A stretch of 64,000 nucleotides of DNA. Source: Micropterus salmoides (lineage: Eukaryota; Chordata; Actinopteri; Centrarchiformes; Centrarchidae). The stretch covers positions 19,208,620 through 19,272,619 of the forward strand of contig NW_024040485.1 of assembly GCF_014851395.1 (NCBI RefSeq), read 5' to 3'. Made by a program: the position numbers and the translations under genes. This document shows positions 23,621-36,300 of the stretch, piece after piece. The notes under the pieces are model-generated. The model ran no database searches. It was not told where the DNA came from and saw only the letters and a program-made list of their open reading frames with translations. The stretch's first letter is position 1; the number at the start of each line of letters is the position of its first letter.

Positions 23621-26600
23621 TCCCACGTCAGGGTGAAACTAACACCCCGTCCCCCGCCTCCATATACTATTAATGGTGCTTACAAGGCTATAAACACCCG
23701 AAGCACCCTTGCAGTCTACTGATGGAATTAACTACAAAGTCTGTAGGAAGTCTTCCTGCCTGGTTAAAGCGAGAGATGATGTGAGGATGCGACATGGCAT
23801 TAGACCCTGGAAACGAGCGCACGCGTACACGCACGCACGCACGCACACGCACACACACACACTTTTCTACACATTTCGGGGTCAGCGTTTTCAGTATAAT
23901 TCTGATTACTTACCTTCAACATTAACTGACAAATCAAATGACGGTGAAGCTAACAAGTCAAGCTGCTGAACGTCATTAGTCTAATTAATATTAATTAGAC
24001 CTGCTATTATAGGCCTACACATTTTCAGCATATAGGAAAAAATGTTTAGGGGCGATATAAGGCTATTTATAGGCTAATAATAATAATAATAATAATAATG
24101 TAATGTAGGTTAAGTATGCTCAAAATGAGAACAGAGGGAATAGAGAAAAAGTTACTATGCATGTATAAAATTAACAATTAAATAATATATAATAAAAATG
24201 CAACCCTTCAAGGGACTTTGCAGCAATTATTCTCAAAATCAGCATAGAAATCACCCTTAATGTGCACTTCATTTGCCCTTGGCTTCAATGGTGGAAAATC
24301 ATCTTATTCCACTAGGACTGACAGGAAAACATATACTTTGTGTTACTGCTATGCTGTTTACTGAGTGAACTATTCACTACTCCTTGCTTTTATGACGGGA
24401 CCTTGAAATCAAATGAAAATAATTTAGATGTCTTGTGCATTATTTTGTCCCCAAAGTTTAGCTTGACATATGTGGTAGGTTTGGAAATGTTTGGGACCTC
24501 AAATTGAATTTAAAATGAAGTTCTATGTGGGTTTGAACACTGTTTGTCTTCACGGAATGGGTTCATCATGATTGACCCAACGTGGATTAACACAGTTAAC
24601 ATATTACAGTAAATATTTCATATCAGAAATGCATTAAGGAACCCACTGTGGCTGAGATTGGACTGAAAGTATCAATTGCAGAGTGGATCTGTTTGACTTT
24701 AAGAAGGTGATGGACTGATCTTGACTGCCTGATATGGTGATGGACAAAAAATCAAATCAGTAACTCAGTATGTCAATAAACAGGAAGGAATTAATGAATG
24801 ATTGAATGTTTAGTTGCTAACCAAGTGATTCTGACAGACAGGTTTCTTAATGTAGAGAAATCAGTAGAAAGTGGCTTCTGCTTTGAAACCTTTTAAAGCT
24901 GCTGTGGGCTTAGTGGTTTCAGTCGGTTGTAATAAGAAATAAAAGGGAAATGTAAACCTGCCAGAAAGGACATTTTAAGAGCTGTACAATCAAGTGCACA
25001 CAACCATGCCATTTAACTCTTCTGCAAGGTAGCTTTAAACCATTTATACAATCAGCAAGAGGAGACAGATGTTTTCACCACATGTGTTGCGAGGGAGACA
25101 AAAAAAAAAATCCATGTATAAAAATGGTTTATAACACACAATAACATACTTGTATGTATAACTGCTGTGGGCACCCATAGGTGTGCACTGCTGTATAAAC
25201 ATAAAGAATGACAATATATTGTCAGAATCAGAAATACTTTATAAAAAAAACAGCTGTAATAATGTAAGATGTCTTATCTGAAAGGTTATAATTGAAAAAT
25301 CTGTACATTAATAAACACTTCAAATGTCCATATTTCCCCCTATTTTATAGTTTGTTATAAACCACTTATTACATATTCATATACGGTTTAGAAATGCTAA
25401 GGGTGTGGGGGTGGGGTGTGGGGGTTAAAGTGTTAAATTCAGTATAAATCTGTGTGTGTGTGGTTCTTTATTATTGGTGTGTCCTTGCTATTCAAAGCTT
25501 CGTTCTCATCGTAGTTACCTTGAGCTGCTGGTATGTAAGATATTACATAAAATATGATGCTCACATGGTGAGGGAATGTGCAGCAGCATTACCAGTATGT
25601 GTAAGAAATGCAGTCATGGACTGATGTTACACAAGCTGCACTGCCTTTCTCTTTCTTTTTTGCCACACTCCTCTTTCTGTCTCACAGACTCTAATTTACA
25701 GACTGTAGTCTAGAGACCGAGAGGATTCTAGGTTATTGTGCAGAAAAAGTCCTTCTTTAGGAGATGTCAGAAAGTCTTAGGTCACGTAAGGGTTTAATGC
25801 ACAGCGCTCAGTCCACACGACATTTAGGTTTATGTCACGTCGGTAAGGGGCTTTGCACCAGTTTTCCCCAGGAAATGAGTTTACTCGTCATGAGGAGTCC
25901 TGTTCAGCCCTTGCAAACAGTTGTCTAATGTTTTCTGTTGCTCTGCGGAGAGATTTCTAGTGAGAGAATAACCCTAGTGATGTTGTCAGGGTTCTATTTT
26001 CTTCGGATTGATGACATATTGTAACATAAAGATGTGGGTGGTGTGTGTGTGTGTATAATGTGTAAATAAAGTAAGTACATTTACTCAAGTACTGCTTTTA
26101 AGCACAAATATGAGGTACTTGTACTTGTAGTTTTTTCTTCTCCTGCCACTTTATACTTTTACTCCTCTACAAATATTGTGCTTTTTACTTCACTACAATT
26201 ATTTGTCAGCTTTAGTTACTTTACAAGTTAAGATTTTTGCATTCAAAGCACATTTTCAACACATTTTATGTACTATTGGTTGTACATAACACACATTGTA
26301 AAGGTGCCACTTTTGGATCTGGGTAATTGTGATGTGCATCAAAATGTTTACAAACCAAACAATCAATCGATTAATGGAGAAACCTATCAGCAGATTAATC
26401 TATAATGAAAAGTATCATTAGTTGCAGTCCTATATGAAATAGCTACAAAATATTCACTTCAGCCAACAAATCAAATGTAAATGCTTTTATATCAATGCAT
26501 GAGTACTAATAATCTCCCCCCAGATTATTAGTGTATATATATATATATATATATGTACACACACATACATACATATAAACATATATATACCCACATCATG

Positions 26601-27078
26601 GTGGTCTCTCTCTCTCTCTCTCCACTCCTTTTTCAGGAGATCTGTCTCTTGCAAAGGAGGGGGCCAGGAATAATGGAAAAACTGGTGGAGAAATGCTAAA
26701 TGATTTTATTTATTTATTTGGAAACATTTGGTGCTCTAGGGAGACTTTACAGCAGCAGGATGGTGAATGTGGGAGAGACACAAAATAACCTGCAAAGTCC
26801 ATGTTCATGGTCAGCACCAGGTGCTCATTGATGTGTTTTAATTTTAAACAACGATGGAGGTCTATAACGTGGAGGAATAAGATATATCTGGCTTTGGCTA
26901 CACAAACACTTTTTGTAGGATCAGTTAATTGTTGTTTTTGGTCTTTTCACTGGATTTGTTGATCTTATCGTTTAAATCCACTGCACTTTGTCTTGTCTAC
27001 ATAAAATAAGAGAAACTGTATTATTGTCTGGAAAGAAGTGGCTGCTCTGTCTGACTTCACTCTCTCCATCCACTGCAG
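23621..27078 (+). other. cbarp: Probable cbarp first intron
   Basis: No coding exon was seen. It holds (CA)n at about 23820-23861, (AAT)n at about 24077-24100, a dispersed 'taagtacatttactcaagta' repeat (26066-26290), a hAT-like end (26340-26435) and TA tracts (26533-26554). Confidence 0.5.
26066..26290 (-). repeat. Dispersed fish repeat ('lacking-gene' AGTACTTGTA type)
   Basis: It reads AAGTACATTTACTCAAGTAC, GAGGTACTTGTACTTGTAG and CACTTTATACTTTTACTCC, a pattern very common in percomorph genomes. The copy at 16548-16745 looks like the same family in the opposite orientation. Confidence 0.5.
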
Positions 27079-27150
27079 GGTTCACGAACGCTGACCTGGA
27101 CCATGAGCAATGATTTGCCTGTTCTGACAAGTCTGACCGAGAACTCCACT
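27079..27150 (+). CDS. cbarp: cbarp exon with start codon
   Basis: The acceptor (ctgcag) ends at 27078, the ATG is at 27103 and the donor GTGAGT starts at 27151. It encodes MSNDLPVLTSLTENST, phase 0 out. No in-frame stop lies between the acceptor and the ATG, so an upstream start is possible but not needed. Confidence 0.8.
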
Positions 27151-30100
27151 GTGAGTACGGCTGTGTCCACCTCTCCACCCACTCTGTCCACACATACTCT
27201 CCAGACCTTCACATCAGCTGCTGTCTGTAGCCTGGTGAACAAACAGCTCTTCCACAATACTTTATGGATCACACTGGACCTCCACCAAAAGCAGCAACTG
27301 TTAGGTAGCAAAAACTAACAAACAAACAAACAGGATGAGTTGATACCACAGTGTTCCAGTAACATGTATTATATATCAGGTGCAGCAGTAGTGGAGAACA
27401 GCCTGATCTGTCTCCAAACAGGATTTAACTGAAAAACAGGACCGAGTGTGATGCTGGCTTTGTATGCCATGTGGCCTCTGGAGAACTGGTGGGTGGGGTG
27501 GGGTGGGGTGGGGTGGATATCTGAGCCAGCTGCGGTCATTATCGGACAGTTAAAGCTCTTCTGTGCGGAGGGAAAACTGACTGACTGTTAGAAAAATGGC
27601 CTGAAGACTGTCCAGAGGCTTCACTTCTGCAGCTGATTGCGTTGTTCTTCCTGTTTGGCTGAGCTTGTAAAAACAGCAGATTTCATTAAGTTACAGACGC
27701 TTTGACAAGCCATGTCTGTTTGCATGCTGCACACACACACATACATAACTGTGGGCTATGTAGGCCTACTTTATCTATATGTGTTGTGTGTTTAACATGT
27801 TCTGGCTTAAAGCAGGTTTGACGCTAAATGAAGGGGTAAAAAATTGTGTTTTTTTTTTTTGCTGTAATGCACATTATGGTCAACCTTCTCTGGTTTAACA
27901 GGTAGAAAATAACATTTTCTTCTATTCAGCAGCACCCTCTCCTATGTGTAGCGACTTGCTGCAGTTAGATTGAGCTTGTGATTGAAGTTGACACAGATTG
28001 ATTGATGCTTTGTCTTATGGAAGTACCTTAACCACTTACAGGGAAAGCAGTCACCATAAAATCAGCTGTTTAGCTGACTACTACACACACACACCGCCTA
28101 TTTTATAATACACCTCCATTAGTCCATTGACAGAAAATTTAAATGCAGCTGTTTTGATAATGGATTAATCATTTCAGTCATTTTTCAATCAAAACGCCAA
28201 ACATTCTCTGGTTGCTGTTACTCCATATGTGAGGATATGCTGCTGTTCTTTGTCTTTGTCGCTGTAAACTGAATGTTTTTGGGGTTTTGGACTGATTGTC
28301 AGACGAAAACAACTTATAAAAGGCCATTTTAAGTGTCTGTACAGCCAGCCAGAAGGAAGGCATTGTTTTTTGGGTTTTTTTGCTGTTATGACCTTGCTCG
28401 TGCTCCTGTTAAGGTCATCATCATCTAAAGGTCGGTCTGTGCTCTGTGAGGAGCTTCTCCACACCATGGTTTCCATCAGAGCTGTGCATGATGACAAACA
28501 TTAACATTTTCATATATTATTTAACTGTAAATGTTGCAATAAATGAATATTACATTGCGATGAAAAGAGCACAATTGTTTGCACTCTCATTTGAAATTGA
28601 CATTGGAAGAAGAGCCAGGAAAGTCTGGTGGGGGGATTGCTCATGTGTGTCTGCATCCTCCTCCTCCGATTTCCATTTTTAGCATGCGGAGGCCTCATTT
28701 CCCCCTCATCGAGAAGAGCTGGGAAATTGAATTAAGGGTCTCACTGACTTTTCGATTAGCATCCCGACGCTCACTCAGCCAAGACCGAGAGTATTAATCA
28801 GAGAGAGTAGAGAAGAGGGCAGTTGTGCTGACTCGGTGTGTGTGTAAATGTGTTAGCAGGCATGATGTATGAGTGTGTGTGTGATAACAGTCACTGAGAG
28901 GAGGCAGGGACTGAAGAAAGTCTTTCAGTGTTAATTCCACTCCTTATTAAACAGTACAGCACTTATCTGACAGCATAATGCAACAAAGAGATTGCTGCGA
29001 AGCTCAAAGGGAGAATAATCAATTACTGTTCCAAAACGACTAACGCAGCCACCAAGCTCGAAACAAAAAAACACGGCAACACAGATATATAAGCTTCTGC
29101 CTTACTGTGCTATTAAATTAATGAGTTATGGGCTCCTGCAATACCATTTTATTACAAGCCATGGAAATTAAATTGATGTTGTGCAACCCAAACAATAACA
29201 GTGAGTACCAGGGTTTAGCAGATATTGGTTTTGAAGGCTGATATTTGTTGTGTCGAGCTGTGCGCTTGTGTGTGGGTTTTGTGGTTTTCTGGCTTGGTGA
29301 AGTGAGGTGGGAAAAGAGGTTCAGCATCACTGCACAGAGCACTTCTGGTTTGGTATTTGGGAGGTTCATGACACTCTCTTGTCATTGTCACGTATCTCTA
29401 AAATATCTATAGAGCAAGACAGCAGGCAGCCCCATCCCAATCACAGCTGGTGACAGGCTGCAGAAGTAACTTTTCATTCACATGTTTATCATTGGGTTCT
29501 TCAGACAGATGGCTATTTCCATGATCATGGAGATCACTGTGCGCAAACTCTTTGAAATACTCACCCCAAGAAGATTGCCTTTGAGAGGCTTTCTTGAATT
29601 TACATGTGACCAGACACCCCCCAGACACAGACAGAGATATTGCATTGTCATAGGTGTTGAAGGGATTAGTCAAATAGGCCACCAACAGATTGAATCAGAT
29701 TGCATTGTTAATTAGCCTGTCTTTTCCTGAGTTCTATTCACCTTTTGTTGTCACTCAGACCTCTTAATTAGCCCAGCCCACAACCCATTGTTTGCTCTAC
29801 TCTTCTTGTAACGGTGTAAAACCTTGCTCTGAATGTCTTTCTGCTAAAGGTATTTCATGACTGCTGTAAACTCTCTTATAGATGCTTCTCATATCCATCT
29901 GTATTCTTCTTAACTAAAGACTCTTCTTCAATTTGGAGCCTGTGTGAACTGTTCTTTAACAAAAGATATCTTCCACAAGGCCAAATAACATTCTGTCATT
30001 TGGTAACATAGACATACATAGATTATACAGTACTATATGAAAAACTTGTCTGGGATCCAGTGATGAAAGTAGAAATAACACAGCATATATAAGCATTCAT

Positions 30101-33100
30101 GAGAAACTCCTGCATTCAAAACGTTTGCTTGAAGCTGCCCTAATTCAAATTTTTATTTATGTTAAAAATGTATTGAATTACTAACAGGGGAGTGAATATC
30201 GGACTCACTTCAAACAGGCCGCCAAAGACACAGCTCCAATACATTATAAAATGTTTTAATAGCTGAGTTATTATTACTAATGCATTGACATGTACGCTTA
30301 ATTTTTTATAAGGTGATTAGATGTTTTGCATGCAATACAGTGTTTCCCTCGGGAATTTAGTTTTCAGTTTTATTTATTTACGGATAATACTCAAGTACCT
30401 CAAAATGGTACTCAAGGATAGTAGCCTACTTGACTAAATGTCAACCACTTTTCTCGGCTGCTCTTCATCAGGATGTGCCTGTGTCGGCGGGCCGGGTGGA
30501 GAACTATGTGCTGCTGTTGGTGCTGCTGAGTGTTTTTGCAGGGGGGACGCTGGTCCTGCTCTCCCTGCTGCTCCTCTTCTGTCACCGCTGCTGCATGGGT
30601 GGACGACGCTACTCCAGGTGGGTACGCCCTGCTGAGTGACACCCTGTGTGGGACTGGCAGGCCTGGCTCGTCCGCGCACACACACAGAGTTCTGAATATG
30701 AAATTAAAAGCTGTGATGTGATGGAGTTTTTGTGAAAGAGCACAAAGAGTAAAACTCATCCCCCCCCACATTCAGAGCCAGCGATGACCTTGAGAAGACA
30801 AACACCACCTATGCTGAGGATTCTCAGCCCACCCAAGGTCAGAGCTGTGCTTTTTTTAAGTTCACATATACATGTATTCTGGTTCACTGTCGTCACTGAC
30901 TCCATTATTTCTCGCTCTGTTTGTTCTTGTCCTCTTTGTCACTTAGAGATCACCATTCATCTGGATGAATCAGACGCTCTCTCAGCTTCGAGCTGTCATG
31001 ATGGAGAGTCAGAGCGATTTCTCTCCACTGGGGCCACTGGCCGCAGAGTCTCCTTCAATGAATCTGCACTTTATGAACAGAAGACGACACAGGACAAGGG
31101 ACGCAGGTACCGTTCCACTGAACCAAGGTGAATTTGTACATCATCATTTGGCTAAGCTGCTGCTGGAATTAGAGTAGATGATTCGACTTCTTTCTCAGGT
31201 ACACTCTGACTGAGGGAGACTTCCACCACCTGAAAAAGGCCCGGCTGACCCACCTTCACCTGCCTCCGGCCCAGTGTGACCTGAAGATCCTCACCATCAT
31301 GGAGTGTGACTCAACAGAGAGCAGCACCATCAACATCTGTGAGACTGCAGCTCCCACACTGCCCCTCAGCATCTACCAGGTAACTTGACACTGGGTGTGA
31401 TTTACCTCATACATCTTAATTTCTCGTCCCTAACCTGTGTTGATTTTTCTCTCCAGCCCACTGAAAGGAGAGTGCCTGACTGGATGGGACAGAGCACCAG
31501 TGGAGGTCTACCAGGAGACCCGCACCACTCCACCATATTGGACCATGGGCCCAGACGGACCTCATCAGCCATGAAAGCACAGCACACACGGTCCCAGACA
31601 GTCAGTTTCACCTTTTTCTATTTTAGAGAGAGTTTGAAAATGGTCTTACAATATAGAGAACAAATGATTAGCCACATTAGCGCTGTGGCTCTTCGCATGG
31701 CAATGTTGTTGGTTATTCCAGACTGAAGTATCTCAACATCTACTGGATGGATTACTATGAATTCTATACATATATTCATGATTCCTAGACAATGGGTCCC
31801 AATGACTTTGATGATCCTCAGACATTAACTCTAATGCGATTGTGAGGTCGACCTTTGTAGACTTGGAAAACAACTAGTAGCGTCTCCCTCAAGATGAATT
31901 GCAATAACTTCTGTGTTGATGGATGAAAAGAACAGTATAATTGTAAGTAAGCCTGCATTCAAGCTGTCTGGCCAGAAATACATTAGCACAGATAGATACT
32001 GCAATGTGAATTGTTCCTCTTGTATCAGAACTGTGAAAAGCAGCTGCCACAGGCTCAGACCTACCAATGCACTGTGACATCAGTCATCACTGCAACTGAC
32101 TGACAATATGACAAACTGCTGTCCCCTGAGGGCTTTGCCTCTGCCTGTCAGGAGTCATCTCAGTTACTCTACCTCCACCCCTCCTTAATGTCTCATCACC
32201 TTCCTCCATCCTCCTTCTCCTTTCATCTCTTCTGTCAGATGGAGACTGTCAGGGACAGGGGAAATGCTGAGAGCGAAAGGGGGATGAGAGGAGAGCTGAC
32301 TCAAGCTCCAGGCCAGACTTCAGTTTTACATTTCTTCTCTAAACTGCGGCGCCATGCCAGTCTGGAGGGGGCAGGGCCTTACTTCAGGAGGTGGAAGTTT
32401 GACAGCAGTCACCGTGCTGCCAGCCTGGATGCCAAAGGTTTGGTTATATGTCCTAAATGGATGAAGAAGCTTAGATTTGTGGATGATGTCTAACTTAAAT
32501 GAAAGAATCTCTTTATAATAAAAAAAAAAAAACTGCAAGTGAAACACATTAAGTAGACAGCTATATCTTTTGTCTACCAGGATCCCCGAAGAGGAGGCCC
32601 TTCCAGAGACAGAGAGCAGCAAGTGAAACCACTGATCACACTGAATATGACTCTTCTCCTCTCCGAGATGAGGTCATTGAATCCTTCCCACACACTCCCA
32701 TCCAGACCAGTGGCCTCCAGTCCCTCTCTGCAGAGACTCTCTCTCACCCCGCCACTGCACCCACGCCCTCAGTCTTCCTCAGCAGGTGTAACCCTTCCTA
32801 TAATCCCATGACATGCACCATGAAGTTCCAAGAATTGTTGATTAACTGACTGTTCTCCATCTGTGCAGGTTAAAACTGGAGGCCATGGTGGAGGTAGGCG
32901 GTGGCAGCAGCAGTCCCAGAAGAGAGGATCTCTGTTCGCCAACAAATAATTGTTGCGCCCTGGCGCGTGAGGAGGCCACAGCCAATGGAACAGGAGTAGA
33001 AAAAGAAACAAAGTTCGGCGCAGTTACAAGAACAGATGCAGCAGGAGTTGAGCTAGAATCAGTAGACGATGAAAATTTGTTTGGAGCTCAACAAGAAGCT

Positions 33101-34753
33101 GCCATACAGGAAGGTTTTGAAGACATGTTAAGGAAATCTAAAGACACAAAGACAGACAGCATGACATCAGATGTGAGAAAAAAGAGTGAGGAAGAGGTAG
33201 ATGACGGGGATGAGGTGGTATTGGGAGCTGAGGCCAGGCAAAGGGCCGACTCAGGCTCATCTTTTTCCTTCATAATTCGCCAGGAGACCTCAGAGGCTCC
33301 TCCCTCCCTGTACAGAGACATATGGAGCTTACGAGCCTCTCTGGAGCAATACGCCTCCTCAGACCATAGCAGCACAGATCGGGAGTCCATCCGTAGCGAT
33401 GCGGACAGCGTCTCATCCCTCAGCGGTGCAGGAGTGCGCTCTGGCTTGGATAGCTGCTTGTCCCAAGACCTGGACGATGAGCCTGAAGGAGACGGGGAGG
33501 GAGAGGCGCCGGAGGGAGGGATCAGAGGGGCAACAGGTGGTTACAGTGAGATGGGAAGTGGAGCTGGAGGAGAGGGTGAGGCAGGGAACCGTAAGCTCCT
33601 ACAGATGGACAGTGGGTACGCCTCCATTGAAGCACCATCCAGGGCGCCTGAGGAAATGCGGCTTTTTGGGACCCCTGGAGCTCCTCGAGGGAAGACAGCA
33701 TCTGAGAGAAGGTTGTTCTTCACCAGCTCTGGGAGGAAAGGTTCAGTGTGTGAGAGCATCGAGGCCAAGCTGTTTCAGGAGGAGCTGGAGGAAGAGATGG
33801 CAGACTGCACAGAGACGGTCAAACTAAAAGAGAGACCTCAAACTGGCAGCCAGTCTCTTACCCTTCAAGAACCATATCAACTTTTGAAAGCCCTTCATCC
33901 TCAGAAACCTCCAGAATCACAATCACAGCTGATGTCTCCGCTCATGAAGACAATACCACAGCCCTCCAGTTCCCACCAACCTCGTCTCCGCCGTCGTGAC
34001 TACAGCATAGACGAGAAGACGGACGCTCTTTTCAATGAGTTTCTCCGTCACGATCCACGGTTTGACCAGCAGGATTCTCCACAGCGCTCCAGGCATCGAT
34101 CCAGAGTTCACCTACGGAAACAGTGGCAAAGACACAAGCAATACAGCGACCCAGGGTCAGGCGCTGGGGGTAGGTACTCTCCATCTTTGGAGAGGCAGAG
34201 GTTCACTCCGCTGCGAAGAGGTGACAGCGCCGGTTACCCTCTGGACACCAGGTATCACAGCACACTCTCACGTATTGCGAGTGCTGCCGATGAAGAAGCC
34301 AGTGAGGTTGCAGCTTGCGAGGAAGTGGCCAAAGAGAGCACAGAGAACAAAGATCCATCAAGTGAAGGCGCTACAGGCGCCGCCACAGAAAGTACAGACA
34401 AAGCAACCCCTGAGGCAACAAAGAGTTGTGCAGGGTCGAATGGTGACGGTGATGGCTGCCAAGTCTCCACAAAAAAGGACACAGAAAGCACAACTAGTCA
34501 GTCTTTGACCACTGTGACTGCAGAGAAGACCTACATGGATCCACGAGTCGACAACAGAAACAACAACAGTAGTCAAGCTATTCTATCAGAGGTTTCCCTG
34601 CAGGAAGAGAGCAGCCTGAAAGACAAGCTGGTCACATCAGTGGAAGAGAGGCTCTACGGCGGCCTGCGCAATGCAGAGAAGCTCGGCCACGAAGGAACAG
34701 AGCATGTGCTTACAGTGTCTCACACAGCCTCACCTGGCTTCAGTCCCATATAA
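27103..34753 (+). CDS. cbarp: cbarp, voltage-dependent calcium channel beta subunit-associated regulatory protein
   Basis: In mammals this single-pass membrane protein binds Cav-beta and lowers high-voltage-activated calcium current and exocytosis. Nine coding exons join in phase to 1009 codons: 27103-27150, 30472-30617, 30776-30837, 30947-31106, 31199-31379, 31457-31600, 32239-32437, 32581-32785, 32869-34753. Near residues 27-57 is one membrane segment (YVLLLVLLSVFAGGTLVLLS) behind a short N-terminus with an N-S-T glycosylation sequon at residue 14. Cytoplasmic blocks shared with the human protein are RFLSTGATGRRVSFNESALY, RRYTLTEGDFHHLKKARLTH, KLRRHASLEGAGPYF, DIWSLRASLEQYASSDHSS, LLQMDSGYASIE, DYSIDEKTDALFNEFLRHDP and LRKQWQRHKQYSDPG. 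It is roughly 300 residues longer than I recall for human, mainly from acidic and Ser/Thr-rich spacers in the last exon. It is convergent with stk11, as in human. Confidence 0.95.
27151..30471 (+). other. cbarp: cbarp intron
   Basis: Contents are a G-rich (GGGGT)n tract at 27489-27516, CA microsatellites near 27731 and 28084, and a piece of the hAT-like family at about 28150-28330. No exon was recognised in the 3.3 kb. Confidence 0.7.
27489..27516 (+). repeat. (GGGGT)n tract, G-quadruplex capable
   Basis: Five runs of at least three G separated by single T, all on the transcribed-sense strand of a cbarp intron. Confidence 0.8.
30472..30617 (+). CDS. cbarp: cbarp transmembrane exon
   Basis: The acceptor (catcag) ends at 30471 and the donor GTGGGT starts at 30618. 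It is phase 0 in, 2 out. It encodes the only clear membrane helix, followed by FCHRCCMGGRR, a Cys- and Arg-rich cytoplasmic edge. Confidence 0.95.
30776..30837 (+). CDS. cbarp: cbarp exon (LEKTNTTYAED)
   Basis: The acceptor (ttcag) ends at 30775 and the donor GTCAGA starts at 30838. It is phase 2 in, 1 out. It aligns with the human 'EKTTTTY' segment. Confidence 0.88.
30947..31106 (+). CDS. cbarp: cbarp exon (RRVSFNESALY)
   Basis: The acceptor (acttag) ends at 30946 and the donor GTACCG starts at 31107. It is phase 1 in, 2 out, and carries the strongly conserved RFLSTGATGRRVSFNESALY block. Confidence 0.95.
31199..31379 (+). CDS. cbarp: cbarp exon (TLTEGDFHHLK)
   Basis: The acceptor (tctcag) ends at 31198 and the donor GTAACT starts at 31380. 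It is phase 2 in, 0 out, and encodes YTLTEGDFHHLKKARLTHLH and a Cys/Thr-rich region. Confidence 0.95.
31457..31600 (+). CDS. cbarp: cbarp exon (LPGDPHHS)
   Basis: The acceptor (ctccag) ends at 31456 and the donor GTCAGT starts at 31601. It holds 48 codons, phase 0 to 0. It is less conserved; LPGDPHHS resembles human LPGDPYNS. Confidence 0.85.
32239..32437 (+). CDS. cbarp: cbarp exon (KLRRHASLEGAGPYF)
   Basis: The acceptor (tgtcag) ends at 32238 and the donor GTTTGG starts at 32438. It is phase 0 in, 1 out. It has VLHFFSKLRRHASLEGAGPY followed by RAASLDAKG, both conserved. Confidence 0.93.
32581..32785 (+). CDS. cbarp: cbarp exon (KRRPFQRQRAASE)
   Basis: The acceptor (accag) ends at 32580 and the donor GTGTAA starts at 32786. 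It is phase 1 in, 2 out, with the conserved SPKRRPFQRQRAASE start. Confidence 0.92.
32869..34753 (+). CDS. cbarp: cbarp last coding exon
   Basis: The acceptor (gtgcag) ends at 32868 and the TAA is at 34751-34753. It is a single long exon of 628 codons containing LYRDIWSLRASL, LLQMDSGYASIE, RRRDYSIDEKTDALF and LKDKLVTSVEERLYGG. The spacers between these are acidic and Ser/Thr-rich and have no counterpart I recognise in mammals. Confidence 0.95.
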
Positions 34754-36300
34754 CCTGTTAACAACTCCATTCTCTTTATTAACTTTATCGCAAATCCATT
34801 GTCTATAGACAACAGACTTTAATAAAATAGTCTATAGCCCTTCAAACATCATCATGTGTTAGATACTTGGCCAATCTGTGTCCCTTACATTTGGACCTCT
34901 TCAAAATAAACCTCGTTTGATAACCGATGCATCAAACCACAGATATATTCTAAAGGACAGAAGTACCCTCTTGATGCCCAGTCTTTACATTCAGACCTTA
35001 ATTTCCACTGTGACACCATGTGACATGTGATGCCCCCCTTCTTTTTTTTTTTTTTTTATTGGTAACCGTTCTTAAAATCAAACGCAGTCATTACATAGCT
35101 TTGAAAATATAGACCCGTCTTTAGAAAAATTCAATATTTTCAGAGTTAACTGTGATGTTTCAGCATGCTACTGTATGTCCAATTAATGTGCTTGTGAATA
35201 CTGTACAGATTTAACTTTAAAACAAAAAGCACTTTGATGAGAAGAAAGATGATGGAGTTTCTGTCACCCATTTCTCTCATTTTAAAACCATATCCTCAAG
35301 TGTCCTTCTTGTCTCTTTCACCATGAGGGCAAATGTTTCCATGAAAGCTTGTGGTTTTTATATTTGGCAATAGGAATAGCAACACTATGTTTTAAAAAAA
35401 AATCTCATTGACATCATATCAGCATAGCTTTAGAATACACATACTATATCATAATGGTTAAAACAGATGGGACACAATACAGCCAACATAGTTGTCAAAA
35501 ATGCGTGCATCAAGAATTTTTATACTCATATTTCACCTATTTTTATAGGATTTATGTTAGTCATTTGTCCCTGTTATTCATCATAATTAAGGAGGCGGTA
35601 TCCAGGAGCTTCCGTGGGCTCGAATGTAGTGGAGTGTTGTATCACTGCTGGGACTCTGCTGAGGGGGAGACTGACAGATGATACTTAAAGTGACTGACAC
35701 AGGAGCCTCGCAGGCTTTTAGACAGATGGTCCAGTGACAGAGAATTGAGGCTGTGAAAAGTGGAGGTGGAAGCTGAATAGCAGTGGCATAGTCTGCTCCC
35801 ATTATCCCACCAGAAGGGGCTATAGGCTACTCGCTCTGTATTACTAAAGAAAAGATATGTCTGGTGATATTCTACATTTTTCTTTGTCATGAAAAGAGCA
35901 TTAAGGAAAATGTAGAATATTGCCAGCCGTGTGTAAATCTGTCTCGCACACTGAATAGCTTTCTTACCACCATCTTCCAGTATGGATGTGAAGTGTAATT
36001 ATTATGTCATATTCTATCTTTTCAACATAAGAGCACTGCTGCATGTTTTAACTTGTGATAAAGATGGTCACCTGGAAAACTGCAATGGTATGTGGTTTGT
36101 TCCTTTTTCTTTCAGACTTAGGGTTTGAGCTACAGTACATGTATCTTATGAAACTCATGTTTTTGTCCTAATTCATAGTGAACAATCTGCTTTACTGTAA
36201 AACGAATAGTGCAGAAAATTCAAATGTCTTGCAGCCTTGATAAAGGCAAGACATTGTGGGACCAACTGAGGCACATATTGATTACACATTTCTGAATAAA
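34754..36300 (+). other. cbarp: cbarp 3'UTR with candidate poly(A) signals
   Basis: AATAAA occurs at 34821-34826, 34905-34910 and 36295-36300. The last would give a 1.5-kb 3'UTR. Which is used cannot be told. Confidence 0.5.

Noticed and set aside
30412..30771. Minus-strand frames of up to 119 codons
   Set aside because: They are antisense shadows of the cbarp transmembrane exon.
33399..34508. + strand frames of 142 and 157 codons
   Set aside because: They overlap the cbarp last exon in other frames; the true frame is fixed by conserved blocks.
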